From JAHRAW01 sp965262585 (GTDB lineage Bacteria > Pseudomonadota > Gammaproteobacteria > Arenicellales > Poriferihabitantaceae), in the NCBI GenBank assembly GCA_965262585.1, contig OZ253546.1:620001-684000 (forward strand): a stretch of 64,000 nt of DNA, given 5' to 3'. Under the pieces are notes generated by a model. The model was not told the origin of the DNA, did not search any database, and worked only from the letters and a program-made list of their open reading frames with translations. How positions within the stretch are numbered: the stretch's first letter is position 1; every line of letters starts with the position of its first letter. The translations under genes and the position numbers were made by a program. Of this stretch, positions 27,701 to 36,931 are shown piece by piece.

Positions 27701-30700
27701 AAACACGGTCACCGTGTCAAAAGTCGATAATCTGCGGTGATCATCAATCACCCACAGACCGAAGGTCATGCGGCGGCCCTCAACGGGTAGGTTGGCGACA
27801 GGCGGCACGGTGAAAGTCGGCGTGGCACTCTCCCAAGCCGTCAAGATGTCGCCGCCATCCCGCGGCCACAAATTGGTGAGGTGGAGCGTCCACCAATATT
27901 TCAATTGCCCGCCTTCGGGGTCGCTACTGCCGCTAGCGTCGAGCGATATGCGGTCTCCCGAAGTCGCGGTTATATCTTCCCCGGCATCGGCGACCGGCGG
28001 TTGGTTGGTGCGCACCGTGATGGTTACCGTATCGGTATCGGTGAGTCCGCCCGAGTCGGTAACCGTCAAGCCGAATACGAAATCAGTGTTCACGGGCAAC
28101 GGTTTCGGTGCGGTGAAAGTCGGCGTGGCGGTGGTGTTGCCGCCCACGGTTACATCCGGCCCGGCGGATTGCGTCCATGAATAGGACAGCGTCTCGTCTT
28201 CAGGGTCGCTGCTGGCGTTGCCATTCAGGGTTACGGTCGCGCCTTCAGCGACGGTTTGGGTTGTCCCGGCATCGGCAACTGGTGCAACGTTGGCGGCGTT
28301 TACAGTGATGGTTACCGTATCGGTATCAGTGAGTCCGCCTGAGTCGGTAACCGTCAAACTGAATACCAAATCAGTGTCCGTTAGTAAATGCGGTGCGGTG
28401 AAAGTTGGCGTGGCGATGGTGTTGTCGTCCACGGTTACATCCGGCCCGGCGGTCTGCGTCCATGAATAGGACAGCGTCTCGTCTTCAGGGTCGCTGCTGG
28501 CGTTGCCATTCAGCGTTACGGTCGCGCCTTCATCGACGGTTATATCTTCCCCGGCATCGGCAACTGGTGCAACGTTGGCGGCGTTTACAGTGATGGTTAC
28601 CGTGTCGGTATCGGTGAGTCCGCCTGAGTCGGTAACCGTCAAACTGAATACCAAATCAGTGTCCGTTAGTAAATGCGGTGCGGTGAAAGTCGAGGTGGCG
28701 GTGGTGTTGTCGTCCAAAGTGACATCCGGCCCGGCGGTCTGTGTCCACGAGTGGGTCAGCGTCTCGCCTTCGGGGTCGCTACTGGCATTGCCATTCAGCG
28801 TTACGGTCGCGCCCTCATCAACGGTTTGGGTTTGCCCGGCATCGGCGACCGGCGGCGGATTTGCGCGCACCGTGATGGTTACCGTATCGGTATCAGTGAG
28901 TCCGCCTGAGTCGGTAACCGTCAAACGGAACACCAACACCGCATCAGATGTCCACCACCACGGCGGTGTGAAAGTTGGGGTGGCGGTGGTGTATCCGTTC
29001 CAGTGGACAAACAGACTGTATGCTTTTCCGGCGATAGCCGGAGAAAACATGAAATAGGAATGCGATAGCATTCCGCCTCCGTCATGGGGTTGCGCCCACT
29101 GATAGGAAAGCACATCGCCGTCGGGGTCGCTACTGGCACCGCCGTTCAGCGTTACGGTCGCACCATTATCGACGGTTTGATCTTCCCCGGCATTGGCGAT
29201 TGGCGGGGCGTTGATGGCGACTACGGTGATGGTTACGGTGTCGGTATCGGTAAGGCCGACTGAGTCGGTAACCGTCAAACTGAATACCAAATCAGTGTCC
29301 GTTAGCAACTGCGGTGCGGTGAAAGTCGGCGTGGCGGTGGTGTTGTCGTCCAAAGTGACATCCGGCCCGGCGGTCTGTGTCCACGAGTGGGTCAGCGTCT
29401 CGCCTTCAGGGTCGCTGCTGGCATTGCCATTCAACGTTACGGTCGCGCCCTCATCAACGGTTTGATCTTCCCCGGCATCGGCGATTGGTGCAATGTTGGC
29501 GGCGGTTACGGTGATGGTTACTGTGTCGGTATCAGTGAGTCCGCCTGAGTCGGTAACCGTCAAACTGAATACCAAATCAGTGTCTTCCGGCAACTGCGGT
29601 GCGGTGAAAGTCGAGGTGGCGGCGGTGTTGTCGTCCAAAGTGACATCCGGCCCGGCGGTCTGTGTCCACGAGTGGGTCAGCGTCTCGCCTTCGGGGTCGC
29701 TACTGGCATTGCCATTCAGCGTTACGGTCGCGCCCTCATCGACGGTTTGATCTTCCCCGGCGTCAGCAATTGGCGCAACGTTGGCGGCGGTTACGGTGAT
29801 GGTTACCGTGTCGGTATCAGTGAGTCCGCCTGAGTCGGTAACCGTCAAACTGAATACCAAATCAGTGTCTTCCGGCAACTGCGGTGCGGTGAAAGTCGAG
29901 GTGGCGGTGGTGTTGTCGTCCAAAGTGACATCCGGCCCGGCGGTCTGTGTCCACGAGTGGGTCAGCGTCTCGCCTTCGGGGTCGCTACTGGCATTGCCAT
30001 TCAGCGTTACGGTCGCGCCCTCATCGACAGTTTGGGTTTGCCCGGCGTCGGCGATTGGTGCAACGTTGGCGGCGTTTACGGTGATGGTTACCGTATCGGT
30101 ATCAGTGAGTCCGCCCGGGTCGGTAACCGTCAAACTGAATACCAAATCAGTGTCCGTTAGTAAATGCGGTGCGGTGAAAGTCGGCGTGGCGATGGTGTTG
30201 TCGTCCACGGTTACATCCGGCCCGGCGGTCTGTGTCCACGAGTGGGTCAGCGTCTCGCCTTCAGGGTCGCTGCTGGCATTGCCATTCAACGTTACGGTCG
30301 CGCCCTCATCGACGGTTTGATCTTCCCCGGCATCGGCAACTGGCGGTTGGTTGGCGGCGTTTACGGTGATGGTTACTGTGTCGATATCAGTGAGTCCGTC
30401 TGAGTCGGTAACCGTCAGACTGAATACCAAATCAGTGTCCGTTAGTAAATGCGGTGCGGTGAAAGTCGAGGTGGCGGTGGTGTTGTCGTCCAAAGTGACA
30501 TCCGGCCCGGCGGTCTGCGTCCATGAGTGGGTCAGCGTCTCGCCTTCGGGGTCGCTACTGGCGTTTCCATTCAGGGTTACGGTCGCGCCTTCATCGACAG
30601 TTTGTGTTGGCCCGGCGTCGGCGATTGGTGCAACGTTGGCGGCGGTTACGGTGATGGTTACCGTGTCGGTATCAGTGAGTCCGCCTGAGTCGGTAACCGT

Positions 30701-33700
30701 CAAACTGAATACCAAATCAGTGTCCGTTAGCAACTGCGGTGCGGTGAAAGTCGGCGTGGCGATGGTGTTGTCGTCCACGGTTACATCCGGCCCGGCGGTC
30801 TGTGTCCACGAGTGGGTCAGCGTCTCGTCTTCAGGGTCGCTGCTGGCGTTGCCATTCAGCGTTACGGTCGCGCCTTCATCGACGGTTTGATCTTCCCCGG
30901 CATCGGCAACTGGCGCAACATTGGCGATTACGGTGATGGTTACCGTGTCGGTATCAGTGAGTCCGCCCGGGTCGGTAACCGTCAAACTGAACACCAACAC
31001 CGCATCAGATGTCCACCACCACGGCAACACCGCATCAGATGTCCACCACCACGGCGGTGTGAAAGTTGGGGTGGCGGTGGTGTATCCGTTCCAGTGGACA
31101 AACGGATTGTCCTCGAGTTGCGTCCACTGATAGGACAGCGCATCGCCATCGGGGTCGCTACTGGCGTTGCCGTTTAGCGTTACGGTCGCGCTATTATCGA
31201 CGGTTTGATCTTCCCCGGCATTGGCGATTGGCGGGTTGTTGACGGCGGCGGTTACGGTGATGGTTACCGTGTCGATATCCGTGAGTCCGCCCGGGTCGGT
31301 AACCGTCAAACGGAATACCAACACCGCATCAGATGTCCACCACCACGGCGGTGTGAAAGTTGGGGTGGCGCCGGTGTATCCGTTCCAGTGGACAAACAGA
31401 TTGTCATGGAGTTGCGCCCACTGATAGGACAGCGCATCGCCATCGGGGTCGCTACTGGCGCTGCCGTTCAGCGTTACGCTGGCGTCCGGAGCGACGGTTT
31501 GATCTTCACCGGCATTGGCGATTGGCGCATCGTTGGCGACGGGGATTGCGGTGATGGTTACGGTGTCGGTATCGGTAAGGCCGACTGAGTCGGTAACCGT
31601 CAAGTCGAACACCAAATCAATGCCCGGCAGCAACTGCGGTGCGGTGAAAACCGGATTGGCGGTAGTCGAATCGTTCAAGGCTACATTCACCCCGGCGGTT
31701 TGCGTCCATGAATAGATCAGCGCATCGCCTTCGGGGTCGCTACTGGCGTTGCCGTTCAGCGTTACGGTCGCGCCACCATCTACGGTTTGATCTTCCCCGG
31801 CATCGGCGATTGGCGGGTCGTTGATAGCGATTACGGTGATGGTTACGGTGTCGGTATCGCTAAGGCCGTCCGGGTCGGTAACCGTCAAGTCGAACACCAA
31901 ATCAGCGTTCGTCGGCAACTGCGGTGCGGTGAAAACCAGCCTGGCGGTGGTATGTCCGTGCCAGATTACATCCGGCCAGAAGGCTCCATTCGCCCCGGCG
32001 GTCTGCGTCCATGAATAGGTCAGCGCATCGCCGTCGATGTCGTTGCTGGCGCGCCCGTCCAGGATTACGACGGTGCCTTCATCGACGGTTTGATCTTCCC
32101 CGGCACGGGCGATTGGCGGGGCGTTGATGGCAATTACAGTGATGGTTACCGTGTCGGTATCAGTGAGTCCGCCTGCATCGGTAACCGTCAAGTCGAACAC
32201 CAAATCAATGCCCGGCAGCAACAGCGGTGCGGTGAAAACCGGATTGGCGGCGGTTGAATCGTCCACGGTTACATTCGCCCCGGCGGTTTGCGTCCATGAA
32301 TAGATCAGCGCATTGCCTTCAGGGTCGCTACTGGCGTTGCCGTTCAGCGTTACGGTCGCGCCACCATCTACGGTTTGATCTTCCCCGGCATCAGCGATTG
32401 GCGCATCGTTGGCAGCGCGCACCGTATAAGTCACCGTATCCAAGGCTGATGAATCAGAACCCCAATCGTTTGGAAATTTTGACTCTATACGCAGACCGAG
32501 CGTTATCTCGATATCCTCTGACAGACCAGTCGGCGCGGTGAAGTGGCCAATCTGCCACTCCCTGCTCATCGTGACGGATTGCGTCAAGTGCACCTCCAGT
32601 CCACCTGTGTCGATCAGTTCCCATGTCGTCCTCCGCAAGGGCCCGAACCGAAGGGGGACTTGGCTACCGGAAGGGTCTAGTGTCACAACCTCACCCTCAT
32701 CGACGGTTCGGTCAGGTCCAGCGTCGGGAACTATCGCGAGGGTAATCGGAGTTATATGAATGGCTCGACGACTCCTTGAGGTTGCGCCGTGCTCGTCCGC
32801 GACGACTAACTCGTAATCGTAACGTCGTCCGTTCCAACTATTGAGCCCCCTCAAGTCAAAGGTCGGAGTTGCGGAAGTGATATCGCTGATAGTCGGCAGA
32901 TCTGTCCACCCATACCACTCAGCGTCCAGGGATCTCCACAAGAAAGTCAGCGGCCCGCCTTCCGGGTCATAACTGGAACTGGCATCCAGACTCACGATTT
33001 CATCCTGAAAGGTCCAAAGATTGGGACCCACATTGTTCCCGGTTACGATGATGACCGGCGGTTGGTTTCCGACGGGTGTTGCATCGTCGGCGGCGATTAC
33101 GGTGATGGTTACCGTATCGGTATCGTTAAGACCGAATGAGTCGGTAACCGTCAAGTCGAACACCAAATCAGTGTCCGCCTGCAACCAGGGTGCGGTGAAA
33201 GTCGAGATGGTGGCGGTAGTCGAATCGTCCAAGATTACATCCGCCCCGGCGGTCTGCGTCCACGAGTAGTCCAGCCCTTTGCTTTGGGGGTGGCTGCTGG
33301 CGCTGGCGTTCAGGGTTACGCTGGCGCCCTCATCGACAGTCTGATTGTCACCGGCATCGGCGATTGGCGGGACGTTGACGAAATCGGTTACGGTGATGGT
33401 TACCGTGTCGCTATCAGTGCGTCCGCCTGAGTCGGTAACCGTCAAATTAAACACCAAATCAAAGTCCCTCAGCGACGTCGGTATGGTGAAAACCGGATGG
33501 GCGGAAGCGTATTTGCGCACGCGTACACCCAGCCCGTGCTGATTATACCCGGTGCGCTGATGCCACCGATAAGTCAGCGCACCGCCGTCGGGGTCGCTGC
33601 TGGCGCTGGCGTTCAGCGTTACGGTGGCACCCGGATCGACGGTTATATCTTCCCCGGCATCGGCGATTGGCGGGTTGTTGATGGCATCGGTTACGGTGAC

Positions 33701-36700
33701 GGTTACCGAGTCGGTATCAGTGCGTCCGCCTGAGTCGGTAACCCTCAAACGAAACACCAAGTCGACGTCCGTCAGCGACAGCGGTACGGTGAAAGACGGA
33801 TGGGCGGAAGTGTGTTCGTGCATGTGTACACCCATCCCCCACACGGCGCTCGAATGAAACCCGCTGATCTGCCACCACGAATAAGTCAGCGCATCGCCTT
33901 CGGGGTCGCTGCTGGCGTTGCCGTTCAGCGTTACGGTCGCGCCACCATCTACGGTTTGATCTTCCCCGGCATCGGCGGTCGGCGGTTGGTTTCCGACGGG
34001 TGTTGCATCGTCGGCGCCGACTACGGTGATGGTTACCGTGTCGGTATCGGTATGGTTATGGCCGTTTGAGTCGGTAACCGTCAATTCGAACACCAAATCA
34101 GCGTCCGCCTGCAACCAGGGTGCGGTGAAAGTCGGGGTGGCGGTGGTGTTGCCGCCCACGATCACATTCGGCCCGGCGGTCTGCGTCCACGAGTAGGTCA
34201 GCGCATCGCCTTCGGGGTCGCTGCTGGCGTTGCCGTTCAGGGTTACGGCGGCACCCTCGCCGACAGTCTGATCTTCCCCGGCATCGGCGATTGGCGGTTG
34301 GTTGGCGTGCACCGTGATGGTTACCGTGTCGGTATCAGTGAGTCCGCCTGAGTCGGTAACCGTCAATTCGAACACCATATCAGTGTTCGTCGGAAACCAT
34401 GGTGCGGTGAAGGTCAAGGTGGGGGTGGTGTTGCCGCCCAAGGTGACATCCTCCGGCTCGGCGGCCTGCGTCCACGAATAGGTCAGCGTTCCGCCTTCGG
34501 GGTCGCTACTGCTACTGCCGTTCAGCGTTACGTCGGTGCCCTCATTGACGGTTTGATTTCCCCCGGCATCGGCGATTGGCGGGTTGTTGACGGCGGGGGT
34601 TACGGTGACGGTTACCGAGTCGGTATCAGTGCGTCCGCCTGAGTCGGTAACCCTCAAACGAAACACCAAGTCGACGTCCGTCAGCGACGGCGATACGGTG
34701 AAAACCGGATGGGCGGAAGTGTGTTCGCGCATGCGTACACCGATACGCCACCCGGCGATCGAATGAAACCCGCTGATCTGCCACCACGAATAAGTCAGCG
34801 CATCGCCTTCGGGGTCGCTGCTGGCGTTGCCGTTCAGGGTTACGGTGGCACCCGGATCGACGGTTATATCTTCCCCGGCATCGGCGATTGGCGGGGTGTT
34901 GGCGAAGATTACCTTAATGGTTACTGTGTCGGTATCCCTATCGCCGTTTGAGGCGATAACGGTCAAATGAAACACCAAATCAGCGTCCGTCAGCTCAGCG
35001 TCCGTCGGCAACAGCGGTACGGTGAAAGTCGGGGTGGCGCTGTTCGAATAGTTCCAAGCGATACGCTCCCCGCCAATCTGCGACCACCGATAAGTCAGCG
35101 CATCGCCGTTGGGGTCGATGCTGGCGCTACCGTTCAGCGTTACGCTGGCGCCCGGAGCGACGGTTTGATCTTCACCGGCATCGGCGATTGGCGGGTCGTT
35201 GCCGGCGGGGGTTACGGTGATGGTTACCGTGTCGGTAGCAGTGAGTCCGCCTGAGTCGGTAACCCCCAAACGAAACACCAAGTCGCTGTCCGTCAGCGAC
35301 AGCGGTACGGTGAAAGACGGATGGGCGGTGGTGTGTTCGCGCATGTGTACACCCATCACGGCGCTCGTATGATGCCACCACGAATAAGTCAGCGCATCGC
35401 CTTCGGGGTCGCTGCTGGCGTTGCCGTTCAGGGTTACGGTGGCACCCGGATCGACGGTTATATCTTCCCCGGCATCGGCGATTGGCGGGGTGTTGGCGGC
35501 ATCGGGTACGGCATCGGTTACGGTGACGGTTACCGAGTCGGCATCAGTGCGTCCGCCTGAGTCGGTAACCCTCAAACGAAACACCAAGTCGACGTCCGTC
35601 AGCGACAGCGGTACGGTGAAAGACGAATGGGCGGAAGTGTGTTCGCGCAGGTGTACACCTATCCCCCGCCCGACGCTCGGATGAAACCCGCCGATCTGCG
35701 ACCACCGATAAGTCAGCGCGTCGCCGTCGGGATCGCTGCTGGCGTTGCCGTTCAGTGTTACGGTGGCACCCGGGTCGACGGTTATATCTTGGCCGGCATC
35801 GGCGGTCGGCGAGTTGTTGAGGGCGCCGACTACGGTGATGGTTACCGTGTCGGTATGGTTATGGCCGTTTGAGTCGGTAACCGTCAAGTCGAACACCAAA
35901 TCAGCGTCCGCCTGCAACCAGGGTGCGGTGAAAGTCGGGGTGGCGGTGGTGTTGCCGCCCACGATCACATTCGGCCCGGCGGTCTGCGTCCACGAGTAGG
36001 TCAGCGCATCGCCTTCGGGGTCGCTGCTGGCGTTGCCGTTCAGGGTTACGGCGGCACCCTCGCCGACAGTCTGATCTTCCCCGGCATCGGCGGTCGGCGA
36101 GTTGTTGAGGGCGGGGGTTACGGTGATGGTTACTGTGTCGGTATCGGTATGGCCGCCTGAGTCGGTAACCGTCAAATGAAACACCAACACCTCTTCACTC
36201 GTCCACCACGGCGGTGCGGTGAAAGTCGGAGTGGCGGTGGTGTTTCCGCTCAAGGATGCATGCCTTCCGGAGGGCTGCCGCCACCGATAAGTCAGCGTAT
36301 CGCCTTCGGGGTCGCTACTGGCGCTGCCGTTCAGGGTTACGGCGATGTTCCGATCGACGGTTTGATCTTCCCCGGCATCGGCGGTCGGCGGGTTGTTGAC
36401 GGCGTCGGCGGAGGTTACGGTGATGGTTACTCCGTCATAATCTTCGCCGCTACTGTCGTTAACCTGTAAAACGAACTCCAACCTATAACTGAAGCGGTCG
36501 GGTTGGCCCACTGTCGACACCCGCGGCGCGACAAAAGTCGCACGGTTGTGGGTCGCGTTGTTTAAGTTGACTGGCGGTCCGGAGATCTGATTCCATAAAT
36601 AGGTCTCGGTGTTGGTACCGCCATGGGAGTCAAAGCTGTCGCTACCGTCCAGCGTTACCGTATCGCCCCCATATACATATTGATCCGCCCCGACACTGGC

Positions 36701-36931
36701 GGTCGGTTGATACGGGCTTGCGTTGGCTTCGGATGCCAGCCCGGCGAACAATAACAACCCCAGCAATAGCGCGCCGAGAGGGTGTCGTGTTGCGTCGTGC
36801 AAGTCACCGCGTAAGTCACGGGGGCGCGCGTCATCGTTTGTATTTGGAGAGAGAAGCACACCGGGAAATGTGTCCACGCGGGTGGTGGTCGCCGGATAGT
36901 GCGGGGGATGATGCGGGCCGATATTCAACAT
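21740..36931 (-). CDS. Giant autotransporter with about 45 PKD-like repeats
   Basis: The protein has 5063 residues. GGAGG stands 8 nt before ATG 36931. A charged lead of some 45 residues precedes a signal peptide (GALLLGLLLFAGLASEANA). About 45 repeats of roughly 85-100 residues follow. Their consensus starts PPIADAGEDQTVDEGATV and continues with LNGNASSDPEGDALTYSWTQ, and each ends in LTDTDTVTITV. This is the PKD/REJ-like Ig fold common in bacterial surface proteins; the many Asp/Glu suggest calcium binding. Near residue 4650-4700 the repeats give way to a linker and then a beta-barrel. The barrel contains SSLAGALNTHGEAMSEGG and YIGWKIGQLDLWATTGYG and ends GEVRF. A large fibrous adhesin or cell-contact protein is inferred. 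It stands where dnaA often lies, upstream of rpmH. No frameshift is seen across 15.2 kb. Confidence 0.9.
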   Translation of the reverse strand: MLNIGPHHPPHYPATTTRVDTFPGVLLSPNTNDDARPRDLRGDLHDATRHPLGALLLGLLLFAGLASEANASPYQPTASVGADQYVYGGDTVTLDGSDSFDSHGGTNTETYLWNQISGPPVNLNNATHNRATFVAPRVSTVGQPDRFSYRLEFVLQVNDSSGEDYDGVTITVTSADAVNNPPTADAGEDQTVDRNIAVTLNGSASSDPEGDTLTYRWRQPSGRHASLSGNTTATPTFTAPPWWTSEEVLVFHLTVTDSGGHTDTDTVTITVTPALNNSPTADAGEDQTVGEGAAVTLNGNASSDPEGDALTYSWTQTAGPNVIVGGNTTATPTFTAPWLQADADLVFDLTVTDSNGHNHTDTVTITVVGALNNSPTADAGQDITVDPGATVTLNGNASSDPDGDALTYRWSQIGGFHPSVGRGIGVHLREHTSAHSSFTVPLSLTDVDLVFRLRVTDSGGRTDADSVTVTVTDAVPDAANTPPIADAGEDITVDPGATVTLNGNASSDPEGDALTYSWWHHTSAVMGVHMREHTTAHPSFTVPLSLTDSDLVFRLGVTDSGGLTATDTVTITVTPAGNDPPIADAGEDQTVAPGASVTLNGSASIDPNGDALTYRWSQIGGERIAWNYSNSATPTFTVPLLPTDAELTDADLVFHLTVIASNGDRDTDTVTIKVIFANTPPIADAGEDITVDPGATVTLNGNASSDPEGDALTYSWWQISGFHSIAGWRIGVRMREHTSAHPVFTVSPSLTDVDLVFRLRVTDSGGRTDTDSVTVTVTPAVNNPPIADAGGNQTVNEGTDVTLNGSSSSDPEGGTLTYSWTQAAEPEDVTLGGNTTPTLTFTAPWFPTNTDMVFELTVTDSGGLTDTDTVTITVHANQPPIADAGEDQTVGEGAAVTLNGNASSDPEGDALTYSWTQTAGPNVIVGGNTTATPTFTAPWLQADADLVFELTVTDSNGHNHTDTDTVTITVVGADDATPVGNQPPTADAGEDQTVDGGATVTLNGNASSDPEGDALTYSWWQISGFHSSAVWGMGVHMHEHTSAHPSFTVPLSLTDVDLVFRLRVTDSGGRTDTDSVTVTVTDAINNPPIADAGEDITVDPGATVTLNASASSDPDGGALTYRWHQRTGYNQHGLGVRVRKYASAHPVFTIPTSLRDFDLVFNLTVTDSGGRTDSDTVTITVTDFVNVPPIADAGDNQTVDEGASVTLNASASSHPQSKGLDYSWTQTAGADVILDDSTTATISTFTAPWLQADTDLVFDLTVTDSFGLNDTDTVTITVIAADDATPVGNQPPVIIVTGNNVGPNLWTFQDEIVSLDASSSYDPEGGPLTFLWRSLDAEWYGWTDLPTISDITSATPTFDLRGLNSWNGRRYDYELVVADEHGATSRSRRAIHITPITLAIVPDAGPDRTVDEGEVVTLDPSGSQVPLRFGPLRRTTWELIDTGGLEVHLTQSVTMSREWQIGHFTAPTGLSEDIEITLGLRIESKFPNDWGSDSSALDTVTYTVRAANDAPIADAGEDQTVDGGATVTLNGNASSDPEGNALIYSWTQTAGANVTVDDSTAANPVFTAPLLLPGIDLVFDLTVTDAGGLTDTDTVTITVIAINAPPIARAGEDQTVDEGTVVILDGRASNDIDGDALTYSWTQTAGANGAFWPDVIWHGHTTARLVFTAPQLPTNADLVFDLTVTDPDGLSDTDTVTITVIAINDPPIADAGEDQTVDGGATVTLNGNASSDPEGDALIYSWTQTAGVNVALNDSTTANPVFTAPQLLPGIDLVFDLTVTDSVGLTDTDTVTITAIPVANDAPIANAGEDQTVAPDASVTLNGSASSDPDGDALSYQWAQLHDNLFVHWNGYTGATPTFTPPWWWTSDAVLVFRLTVTDPGGLTDIDTVTITVTAAVNNPPIANAGEDQTVDNSATVTLNGNASSDPDGDALSYQWTQLEDNPFVHWNGYTTATPTFTPPWWWTSDAVLPWWWTSDAVLVFSLTVTDPGGLTDTDTVTITVIANVAPVADAGEDQTVDEGATVTLNGNASSDPEDETLTHSWTQTAGPDVTVDDNTIATPTFTAPQLLTDTDLVFSLTVTDSGGLTDTDTVTITVTAANVAPIADAGPTQTVDEGATVTLNGNASSDPEGETLTHSWTQTAGPDVTLDDNTTATSTFTAPHLLTDTDLVFSLTVTDSDGLTDIDTVTITVNAANQPPVADAGEDQTVDEGATVTLNGNASSDPEGETLTHSWTQTAGPDVTVDDNTIATPTFTAPHLLTDTDLVFSLTVTDPGGLTDTDTVTITVNAANVAPIADAGQTQTVDEGATVTLNGNASSDPEGETLTHSWTQTAGPDVTLDDNTTATSTFTAPQLPEDTDLVFSLTVTDSGGLTDTDTVTITVTAANVAPIADAGEDQTVDEGATVTLNGNASSDPEGETLTHSWTQTAGPDVTLDDNTAATSTFTAPQLPEDTDLVFSLTVTDSGGLTDTDTVTITVTAANIAPIADAGEDQTVDEGATVTLNGNASSDPEGETLTHSWTQTAGPDVTLDDNTTATPTFTAPQLLTDTDLVFSLTVTDSVGLTDTDTVTITVVAINAPPIANAGEDQTVDNGATVTLNGGASSDPDGDVLSYQWAQPHDGGGMLSHSYFMFSPAIAGKAYSLFVHWNGYTTATPTFTPPWWWTSDAVLVFRLTVTDSGGLTDTDTVTITVRANPPPVADAGQTQTVDEGATVTLNGNASSDPEGETLTHSWTQTAGPDVTLDDNTTATSTFTAPHLLTDTDLVFSLTVTDSGGLTDTDTVTITVNAANVAPVADAGEDITVDEGATVTLNGNASSDPEDETLSYSWTQTAGPDVTVDDNTIATPTFTAPHLLTDTDLVFSLTVTDSGGLTDTDTVTITVNAANVAPVADAGTTQTVAEGATVTLNGNASSDPEDETLSYSWTQSAGPDVTVGGNTTATPTFTAPKPLPVNTDFVFGLTVTDSGGLTDTDTVTITVRTNQPPVADAGEDITATSGDRISLDASGSSDPEGGQLKYWWTLHLTNLWPRDGGDILTAWESATPTFTVPPVANLPVEGRRMTFGLWVIDDHRRLSTFDTVTVFVVPAPAPTADAGPTQTVDEGATVTLNGNASSDPNGNALTYSWTQTTGPNVALNRNTTATPTFTAPQLSADTDLVFNLTVTNPGWSTDTDTVTITVNAANIAPVADAGEDITVAEGATVTLNGNASSDPEDETLTYSWTQSAGPDVTVDGNTTATPTFTAPKPLPANTDFVFGLTVTDSGGLTDTDTVTITVRTNQPPVADAGEDITATSGDRISLDASGSSDPEGGPLKYWWTLHLTNLWPRDGGDILTGWESATPTFTVPPVANLPVEDRRMTFGLWVIDDHRRLSTFDTVTVFVVPAPAPTADAGPTQTVDESATVTLNGNASSDPEGNALAYSWTQTTGPNVALNGNTTATPTFTAPQLLTDTDLVFGLTVTNSGWSTDTDTVTITVNAANVAPIADAGPTQTVDEGATVTLNGNASSDPEGNALAYSWTQTTGPNVALNGNTTATPTFTAPQLLTDTDLVFGLTVTDSGGLTDTDTVTIAVTAANVAPIANAGPTQIVDEGATVTLNGNASSDPEGNALTYSWAQTAGPDVIVDDNTIATPTFTAPQLLTDTDLVFGLTVTDSGGLTDTDTVTITVTAINDAPVADAGEDITATSGERISLNGNASSDPEGDALTYSWTQTAGPQVNLRRADRHRAIFSAPKNLVADTELMFSLAVTDSSGNSDTDTATITITTVNAPPIADAGEDQSAASGRIVLSGTASSDPDGDALAYSWTQTAGPQVNVRRADRRRANFVAPQQLLADTELVFSLTVTDARGLVSASPDTVTITVTAAPNNPPTADAGATQTVNEGVRVTLDGNASSDPENQTLTYAWAQNEGVVVSVENADTATPTFTAPSGLTSCAPRKPEDCRRPTFTDSNGVEHFALAFQLTVTDPRGDSDTDTVIIAVRASNLAPVADAGNAQSVPEGATVTLDGNGSSDPEDQTLTYAWAQIGGANVILSGNATATPTFTAPQQLAADTELVFSLTVADTRGLDSTDTVTITVAATPNNPPIANAGATQTVNEGGRVMLNGNASSDPEGQTLAYAWAQNEGVVVSVENADTATPTFTAPSGLASCAPRKPDECRRPTFTDSNGVEHFALAFQLTVTDPRGDSDTDTVIIAVRATNLAPTADAGNAQSVPEGAAVTLDGNGSSDPEDQTLTYAWAQTGGANVILSGSATATPTFTAPQQLLADAELVFSLTVADTRGLDSTDTVTITVTAAPNNPPIANAGATQTVNEGGRVTLDGNASSDPENQTLTYAWAQNEGVVVTVENADTATPTFTAPSGLASCAPRKPEDCRRPTFTDSNGVEHFALAFQLTVTDPRGDSDTDTVIIAVRASNLAPVADAGNAQSVPEGATVTLNGNGSSDPEDQTLTYAWTQTGGANVILSGNTTATPTFTAPQQLAADAELVFSLTVADTRGLDSTDTVTITVTAAPKVAPNAAPIANAGAAQIVDEGVRVTLNGNGSSDPEGRPLTYSWTQADGVTVTVENADTATPTFNVSVGFASCASGNAGNCRRPNSTGPEGTAYFELVFELIVTDPSGRTGTDTVTITVRTANFDPGGGTLVPFLIEAAQTIMDDTGTAITQRVEQALSANRTASVTIGGQSSLAGALNTHGEAMSEGGRDIKELLAGSNFVLPMNSGNQAALWGSGEYRNLSGEGNISNGNGELVGAQVGFDTRIRNDLLMGVAVSWSQGMNYQNDTSGVSGNGYEIDLTSTHPYIGWKIGQLDLWATTGYGEGTVNITQNKLTRSSDINLQTIGMGGSGQVWESGATQMRLKGETVWSQLEIEGSADLNPLQVDARRMRLSLETTHKINLQSGGLFAPSLAVGMRHDGGDGETGTGAEIDGGLRYENPGSRVTLEGRIRTLFGYGGDHDEWGVESHLQFLPGADGQGWSFGLRSAYGDSSGGVEPFGEHRVPGDVSDTDDYHAQLDTRIGHGFSLRDRDGVLTPYSEMTLGSIDSHRLGMNWKSGSRYDFSLLGERRKGDTNPLEHIILLKGEVRF
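23443..25368 (-). repeat. Three tandem 642-bp units inside the giant adhesin gene
   Basis: Corresponding sequences recur at a constant offset of 642 bp; for example TGGAATCAAGCCCGCG starts at 23479, 24121 and 24763. Each unit encodes two PKD-like repeats (214 residues), one of them with the Cys-containing insert SCAPRKPEDCRRPTF. The copies are nearly identical at DNA level. The boundaries given are approximate. Confidence 0.8.
26730..28215 (-). repeat. 885-bp higher-order duplication inside the giant adhesin gene
   Basis: A block of several hundred bases recurs nearly unchanged at an offset of 885 bp (CCGGCATCGGCGGTCGGCGC at 26781 and 27666), that is, three repeats or 295 residues. It includes the divergent module ATSGDRISLDASGSSDPEGG. 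The module carries a Trp-rich insert (LKYWWTLHLTNLWPRDGGD) that occurs only in these two copies. Confidence 0.75.

Noticed and set aside
23396..36469. Dozens of open plus-strand frames of similar length antisense to the giant adhesin
   Set aside because: They share period and sequence with the PKD-like repeats (for example repeated VTVMVTVSVSVSPPESVTV) and simply reflect the repeat composition.
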